Shown here: positions 7,537 to 13,233 of the stretch, one piece after another | How the letters are laid out: each line of letters opens with the position of its first letter | How positions within the stretch are numbered: position 1 is the stretch's first letter | Assembly: GCA_003550305.1 (NCBI GenBank) | Contig: QKYT01000134.1 | Location: forward strand, 2,148-15,380 | Length of the DNA stretch: 13,233 nt | DNA from: Glomus cerebriforme | Taxonomy: Eukaryota > Glomeromycota > Glomeromycetes > Glomerales > Glomeraceae | Direction of reading: 5' to 3' | Translations under genes and position numbers: made by a program | Notes under the pieces: model-generated | Database searches by the model: none | What the model was told of the DNA's origin: nothing | The model's input: only the letters and a program-made list of their open reading frames with translations

Positions 7537-7722
7537 TTTTTCTTTTATAAGAGATTTTTTTTAAAAATTGGGGGAAAAAAAAAGAAGTTTGATTTTGATT
7601 TTTGATCAAGTTGTGATAATTAGCTTTTGCTTTTGATGAGTTTCTTGTTTTTTTTTTTATTTTATTATCGTTTGAATTTAATATTTTTTTTTGTTGCAAG
7701 AAACTTTCGTCGCGTCCAGGTG

Positions 7723-7730
7723 TATTTATA
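7723..7730 (-). promoter_or_regulatory. TATA box upstream of the BTB gene
   Basis: TATAAATA on the minus strand, about 190 bp upstream of the BTB start codon and embedded in a GC-richer patch with a short GGTGT/ACACC inverted repeat (7719-7723, 7732-7736). A transcription start about 30 bp downstream would give a leader of roughly 155-165 nt rich in A and pyrimidine tracts. Position is inferred from the consensus only. Confidence 0.5.
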
Positions 7731-7740
7731 CACACCGAAA

Positions 7741-9282
7741 CTATACCAAGTCGCTCATTTCTAATATTGGACGCCGAGACAGTTTAAAGTATTATTACCA
7801 TTTAAACGTTCATTCATATCATATTAATCGAAATTACTGCGCCTTGTCGATCAAGTGAAACGTACTTCTGCGGATTTAAAGTTAATTTGTTTATCAAAAT
7901 TAAACAATAGTACCACCCTTAAATTCTATTGTTCAAATGACGATCAAAAAAATATTCCGATTGTTCCGATTGTTCAACAAAATTTTTTTTTGAAACTTTA
8001 AATTCTAAAACTCAAATAAAAATCCAAACCCATTATTTTAAGTACATAAACTTTCTGGTATTTCTTTTTTTGTCGGACATAAATAAAAAATATTTCGGTA
8101 ATTTAAAATGATTGGATATTGATCGTATTGGGTACTATAAAAAATTTTTTTTTTTAGTTTTTGTGTTTCATTGTTTCATTTCACAAAATAAATAAAAAAA
8201 AAAAATTTAAAATACAATATATTATAAATATAACGAAGTTTCAAATCATTATATTATATTCCTTAAAAAGTTATATCGGAATACGGACTATCTTTAAACC
8301 TAAAATTCTTGTATATATATTGTATTAACAACGTTTCAAATCTTGCTTAAAATTCTTGTTAAACAAGGGATATTCAAAGAGCTCCACGTTTTTAATTTTA
8401 AAAATATCTGATAAACAATAGTAAATAAACAGGTAAAAAAAATTTTTCTTTAATATTAAACTATTTAAAACACAATCAAAATTTGAATTTCTTTATTCAG
8501 TAACAATCCCAATATTTAATACAAAGAATTTTCTTTTTTGGTAATTTCTTTTCCATTAAATTTTTTAGATACAAAACTTGTGTTATCATTATTAACTAAT
8601 TTAATATTCTCATTTGCATAATGTAACATTTTAATAAATTATTTTTTTCCATTTTTAGCGAGTCTTATAAAATATAATCATGTAGAATTATGCAGTTAAG
8701 ATTTGGTGTTTGTGTTAAAGATACCGTTTTAAATCAAATTCTAATAACTGTTCATTTATATATATAATCATTATTTGAAAAACAAACAAATTATTATTGT
8801 TTGTAATTTTCTTTTTTTTTTTTATTCACCTTCGTCTTTGGTTTCATGTTATTCAGGAACGGCAAAGAACGAGATTCGAAGCGTGAAATTGATCAATGGT
8901 TAAAATCCAATCTATTTATTTAATAAATAACTTGTGGAGATTTTCTAATCATTTCAGACATGAAAAATTCTGGATAAGTTTTGGACGAGTTTTGGACAAG
9001 TAAATTGGGTAAATACTGGACATGAAAAATATACGAAATTTTTTGTTCGTCGGTTTGATCACATTGATATTGTCCAATCAGAACACAGTGTTGACTTTTA
9101 GACGATCACATGGTAGAGGCAGAGTCGCTGCGCCACAAACATTCGATCGTTTTTTTATTAATTTAATAGTGAATAAAATGTAATAATTTTATATAATAAT
9201 ATATTAACATTTTATTTCTATTTTACTTTTTCCTATTTTATTATATTTATACGCCGTCTCGATTCGTTTCATCACTACTAGC
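7741..9282. other. Non-coding AT-rich spacer
   Basis: Many A/T homopolymers and no ORF of protein-like composition. A minus-strand 37-codon frame (8516-8629) looks mildly protein-like but is isolated. At about 8965-9020 the phrase TTTTGGAC repeats within TTCTGGATAAGTTTTGGACGAGTTTTGGACAAG, a short local duplication. No RNA gene recognised. Confidence 0.4.
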
Positions 9283-9290
9283 GATGCGAC

Positions 9291-9507
9291 AGGACCCCGA
9301 AATATATATAAAAAGGTAACAGTGAACCAACAAATCATGTAAATCTTTCCTTTTTTGGACATATTCTGATAATGTCAGCCAGATATTTATTACTTATTTT
9401 AGTAACTGACTGACATTACCGTAATTCCGGCCCTGAAAAAATGCGTACAGCTAATAGTAAAATTTTTTTGGTTGGACCTGACCTCTGTATGCATATTTCG
9501 GGGTCCT
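9291..9507. mobile_element. Miniature DNA transposon, 217 bp, 15-bp perfect TIRs and 8-bp target duplication
   Basis: Terminal inverted repeats AGGACCCCGAAATAT (9291-9305) and ATATTTCGGGGTCCT (9493-9507) are perfect over 15 bp. The element is flanked by an exact 8-bp direct repeat, GATGCGAC, at 9283-9290 and 9508-9515. An 8-bp duplication fits hAT-type transposition. The interior has no ORF but contains a second perfect 9-bp inverted pair, TAATGTCAG (9370-9378) and CTGACATTA (9410-9418), enabling a nested hairpin. The unmutated ends and duplication imply a recent insertion. Confidence 0.85.
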
Positions 9508-9515
9508 GATGCGAC

Positions 9516-10632
9516 CCATATCCTAATATATGATGCTATAACGATACTATGGCTGGATTTAATTTGCCGAGTTACACATGATTTCAGATAATGATTTTGG
9601 TACTTTCATTTAAGTGTTTTGTTGGCACTTCGCCATTGTAGCAACTCTGTATATTAATAAGATTGATTATTAAAACTTAATTACGAATTATACGACCTCA
9701 CATTTGATCATTGTAATACTTGTTTAATATATGATATGCATCCGTCAATATATAATATCTGAATTTATTAATTCATTATGCTATTACAATTTTTATATAT
9801 TTTTTTGTAAAAAAAAAATACAGTGCGATGCTATATAATATTTTTTTTATAAAATTGATACAAAATTGTGCGATACCGCACTTTTTTTCGACTCATACAG
9901 TACTATGTTAATAATATTTGTATTTATTGTATTCTATTGTATGAAATAGATAACAAGATTTAAGAATCATTTTCAATTTAATTTATGAACATAAAATTAA
10001 CTATTTTAAATTAATTCTAATAAATTCATTTTAATGAAAAATATAAAAATAAAAACTTTATATAAAAGAGGATGAAGTCCCTTGAAATTCGCATATTCTA
10101 GTTGTAAAATTGATAAAATTGATGCATCATCTACCGGTAATAATTTGTTGTGAAGTTGTACGATAATTTTTATCGTATATACGACGAATTTTTTCAAAAC
10201 CAATAAAAATCAAAATAAATAAACGAACTAAGCTCATTTACAACTCGTCATTTTTTTTTTAATATCTGGGATTTCTTTTTTTTTCTGATTTTCTATTAAA
10301 AGTAACTATATTACTGTAATATATTATTTGATAGTTTAGCAATTTTTTTTATAAACCAAAGTCTGCAAGTTTTATTTTTTTCTGATGCATAGATATATTA
10401 TTTGTATGTTATTGCACGTTCGGCTTTCTTAATGATCTGATGTGGCACGAAAAAATTTCAGCATTTTTCCATTTAACAAGCATGAACGACACTTCCATAT
10501 GAGTCCTTTTCCGAGTATTTGTAAAAATTTAAATATTCAATAGAAAATTGATCTTTCTAACCATTAAAGTCGATTTCATTTGGCATTTTGACAAAATTGC
10601 TTTATTTTAATCAGATGAGCGAAACAAACCAC
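9516..10632. other. Non-coding AT-rich spacer
   Basis: No supported gene. Short CAGTGCGAT (about 9822) and GCGATACCGCACTT (about 9872) motifs form a weak imperfect inversion, too diverged to call an element. The 65-codon minus frame at 10006-10203 is rich in Ile, Leu and Lys, as expected from AT-rich noise. Confidence 0.4.
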
Positions 10633-10714
10633 TTCGAAAATAAGCATCTGACCTGCATTGCCAATTTTGACCGGAATTATGACGCCTTTGACCAGCATTA
10701 TATTCAAAAAAAGA
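10633..10714 (+). repeat. Diverged copy of the 6.5-kb repeat
   Basis: The segment containing CGAAAATAAGCATCTGACC and CCAATTTTGACCGGAATTA aligns in the same orientation with 6513-6596 (TGAAAATAAGCACCCCTGGCC and the same CCAATTTTGACCGGAATTA core). The terminal CCGTATTTTA inverted repeats are not clear in this copy, so it is an older or partial one. A 63-codon frame across it at 10588-10779 is therefore repeat sequence, not a gene. Confidence 0.6.
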
Positions 10715-11157
10715 TACTTAAAAATACAATATTTGATTATTTATTTCGTAATAGTTTTAATAGTTTTAATGCACAATAAATCTTTTATGAATGATATAAT
10801 AATAGAATTTTGCTAATTTTACCTGTTATGTGTTAACCCGAGTAAATTGATTCAGGTAATTTAAAAATTTACCAAATACAAATTTTTGTTAATTCTGAAA
10901 TAATATCTACTGTCGTCATTAATTAATTGGCGAGTTTTATAGTGTACTACAATTTTTTTTAAAAATTACATAATTATTTATTACACGAACTCATTATGCG
11001 CAGTATTTACTTTAATTATTAAATCGCTGTGTACCAGAGTACAACATACATAATGATAGGATGTACAAAATTCATTGATACGTTATTTAAAGCGCCTTTT
11101 TTCTATTTTTTTTTTCGTTAAAAATAAATTATTTTCTCATAAAACTTTTAAAACAAA
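10715..11157. other. Upstream region of the Sel1-repeat gene
   Basis: AT-rich, no ORF. The last 60 bases before the start codon are a T run followed by an A-rich leader (AAAACAAAATG), typical of a fungal start context. No clear TATA box can be singled out from the general AT background. Confidence 0.4.
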
Positions 11158-11413
11158 ATGTCTTTAAATATTTCAACAGATGATGAAAATTTTTTAAAAG
11201 AATTTTTAAAAGATTTTTATCGACAAATTATAAAAATAGATCATTTATATCCTAAATTTGAAAATATTTTAATTGATTGGATACAAGATTATTTAAATCA
11301 TCATGAAAAAAAATCTAAAATAATTTTAAAATTAATGGAAAATCATGAACAAAGTAAAAATTGGTTTTCAAGTTTAATAGGATTTTTTTATGAACATAAT
11401 ATATGTCTCGATG

Positions 11414-11447
<34 letters not shown>

Positions 11448-13233
11448 TAATAATGATTATAATATATCATTAAAATTATATTTATTATCAATTTATAATT
11501 ATAAATTTGAAAATAATTCTTTATATCAATTACTTAATATTATTATCGCAAAATATTTATTATCATTTTATTATTATAAAGATATTATTGTAGATAAAGG
11601 AGATTTGATCACAAAGGATTTGGAAAATGTGAATGTGAATGTAATGTCGCATAATCAATACGAAAATTTTAATGGGTTACAAATAAATTTGTGTAAGGAT
11701 GAAATAAATACTATAGAAAAATATTTTGAGGGTTTTAATGAAAATCAAATAGATACTGTTAAAAATAAAGAATTAATAGAACTAAATAATTTAGGTTATT
11801 GTCATCAATATGGAATGGGAAAAAAGAAGGATGAATTTAAAGCATTTGATTTTTATTTAAAATCTGCGAAAGGAGGAAATGTAGAAGCACAAAATAATTT
11901 AGGATATTGTTATCAAAATGGAATTGGAGTGATAAAAGATGAAAACAAGGCATTTGAATGGTATTCAAAAGCTGCTAATGAAGGAAACTTTTATGCACAA
12001 TATAATTTAGGTATTTGTTATCAAAAAGGATTAGGAATAACAAAAGATGATAAGAAAGCTTTTGAATGTTATTTTAAATCTGCTAAAGGAGATTATTCAT
12101 TTGCACAAAACATATTAGGCAATTTTTTTCAAAATGGGATTGGAATAGAAAAAAATTTAGAAATGGCTATTTATTGGCACAATAAAGCAGCAGAGAATGG
12201 AAATAAAGAATCTCAATATAATTTGAGTGATTGTTATAAAAATGGAGAAGGAGTGAAAAAAGATGAAAAAATGGCTTTTAAATTATATCAAAAATCAGCT
12301 ATGCAAGGGCATAAAGACGCACAATTTCAACTTGGGAAATGTTATGATGTAGGAATTGGAATTGAAGTTAATAAAGAAAAAGCATTTGAGTTGTATAAAA
12401 TTATAGCTAATCAAGAACATACTAAAGCACAAAATAATCTTGGTATTTTATATGAATGTGGTGAAGGTACAGAAATGGATTTAGAAAAGGCTATTTACTG
12501 GTATAATAAAGCAGCAGAAAGTGGAAATGGAATGGCACAATATAATTTAGGCCGATGCTATAATTGTGGTATTGGTGTTGAAAAAGATAATGTTAAAGCT
12601 TTTGAATATTACGAAAAATCAATTAATAAAGGATTCCCTAATGCAGAACTTTTTCTTGGGATTTTATATGAAAATGGTGAAGGTACGAAAAAGAATTTAG
12701 AAAAAGCTATCTACTGGTATAATAAAGCAGCAGAAAATGGAAATGAAATAGCACAATATAATTTAGGTCGATGTTATAGTTATGGTAAAGGTGTTGAAAA
12801 AGATAAAATCAAAGCTTTTGAGTGTTATGAGAAATCAGCTAATCAAGGATATACTAATGCACAAAATTATCTTGGAACTTTATATGAAAATGGTGAAGGT
12901 ACGGAAAAGGATTTAGAAAAAGCTATCTACTGGTATAATAAAGCAGCAGAAAAAGGAAATGAATTGGCACAATATAATTTAGGTCAATGTTATAATTATG
13001 GTAAAGGTGTTGAAAAAGATAAAGTCAAAGCTTTTGAGTNTTANGANAAATCAGCTAATCAAGNNTATNCTANTGCACAAAATTATCTTGGAACTTTATA
13101 TGAAAATGGTGAAGGTACGGAAAAGAATTTAGAAAAAGCCATTTACTGGTATATTAAAGCAGCAGAAAAAGGAAATGATTTAGCACAATATAATTTAGGT
13201 CGATGTTATAATTATGGTAAAGGTGTTGAAAAA
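11158..13233 (+). CDS. Sel1-repeat protein, 3' end beyond the window
   Basis: A frame open from the ATG at 11158 to the last base: 692 codons, no stop, so the gene is partial. Residues 1-200 are a helical N-terminal region without Sel1 repeats ([12 protein letters not shown] and [14 protein letters not shown] are visible). This includes a run of 13 Asn (residues 87-99, 11416-11454) encoded almost only by AAT. From about residue 208, 36-residue Sel1 units follow: 13 complete and a fourteenth cut off, with the consensus AQ.NLG.CY..G.GV.KD..KAFE.Y.KSA..G. Sel1 repeats are TPR-like alpha-alpha solenoids that act as protein-protein scaffolds. In this fungal lineage they often follow kinase domains; none precedes them here. 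The later units alternate two types ([10 protein letters not shown]...AIYWY and [10 protein letters not shown]...AFECY), giving a 72-residue higher-order period. Seven N bases at 13040-13073 blur one repeat. No signal peptide or membrane segment seen. No intron is needed. Confidence 0.88.
11416..11454 (+). repeat. AAT trinucleotide microsatellite encoding poly-Asn
   Basis: Thirteen consecutive Asn codons: nine AAT, one AAC and three AAT. It sits in frame in the N-terminal region of the Sel1 protein and is probably length-variable between strains or nuclei. Confidence 0.85.
12643..13233 (+). repeat. 216-bp tandem repeat inside the Sel1 gene
   Basis: The motif GAAGGTACG recurs with its AGGTACG at 12681, 12897 and 13113, exactly 216 bp apart. 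Surrounding sequence is nearly identical, including silent positions. Each unit encodes two Sel1 repeats (72 aa), so copy number can change without disturbing the frame. The array continues past the window. Confidence 0.85.

Noticed and set aside
7466..7735. Minus-strand 89-codon frame over the BTB leader
   Set aside because: Lys/Asn/Ser-rich product of A-rich leader sequence, overlaps the BTB start in another frame.
8516..8629. Minus-strand 37-codon frame (MLHYANENIKLVNNDN...)
   Set aside because: Codon use looks real and an ATG in another frame sits just upstream as if frameshifted, but it is too short and isolated to call a gene remnant.
9815..9890. Possible inverted-repeat element with CAGTGCGAT/GCACTT ends
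   Set aside because: Only about six bases match cleanly and no target duplication is visible.
10006..10203. Minus-strand 65-codon frame
   Set aside because: Hydrophobic and Lys-rich composition expected from AT-rich DNA; no motif.
10588..10779. Plus-strand 63-codon frame
   Set aside because: Runs through a repeat shared with about 6.5 kb, so it is repeat sequence.
1..13233. CRISPR array, rRNA, complete tRNA, operon-type signals
   Set aside because: None seen; spliced genes and composition indicate a fungal nuclear genome, so bacterial features are not expected.

Overview
The window looks like nuclear DNA of an arbuscular mycorrhizal fungus, most likely Rhizophagus irregularis or a close Glomeromycotina relative. 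The base composition is extremely AT-rich, with long A and T homopolymers. Coding exons are separated by short 67-88 bp GT-AG introns. Three protein families that are heavily expanded in that lineage lie together: a tyrosine-kinase-like (TKL) protein kinase, a BTB/POZ protein and a Sel1-repeat protein. The species call rests on recognising these families and their wording (for example WTSGN, GITQDPKTKNY, HRDLHIGN, DIYSFG); no search was run.

Layout. Positions 284-3469 on the minus strand hold a six-exon kinase gene, predicted at 934 aa. It is unusual: exons 1-4 each encode a Cys-rich segment plus the start of a kinase N-lobe, ending right after the helix-C glutamate. Exon 5 carries the only C-lobe and exon 6 a short tail. 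Exons 2-4 are phase-0/phase-0 cassettes in a tandem array of about 570 bp per unit. Positions 3470-7131 hold no convincing gene but several small inverted-repeat elements, including a hAT-like miniature element nested inside another, a G-rich quadruplex candidate and two C-loop hairpins. Positions 7132-7536 on the minus strand hold a compact intronless BTB/POZ gene with a good upstream TATA box. Positions 7537-11157 are non-coding and AT-rich, with one very clean 217-bp element bounded by 15-bp inverted repeats and an 8-bp target duplication. A diverged repeat near 10.65 kb is shared with 6.5 kb. From 11158 to the window end on the plus strand runs an open Sel1-repeat gene, at least 692 aa, cut by the window edge.

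How the parts relate. Kinase, BTB and Sel1 modules are commonly shuffled in Glomeromycotina signalling genes, so their proximity fits a family-expansion region. I see no evidence that the three genes act together; they are separated by kilobases of repeats and are on different strands. The most noteworthy feature is the kinase exon array. Any combination of exons 2-4 could be skipped without breaking the frame, and skipping all three restores an ordinary kinase layout. The Sel1 gene shows the same style of evolution at smaller scale, with a recent 216-bp (two-repeat) tandem expansion. Ambiguous bases occur in both repeat arrays, so assembly collapse or mis-joining must be kept in mind.
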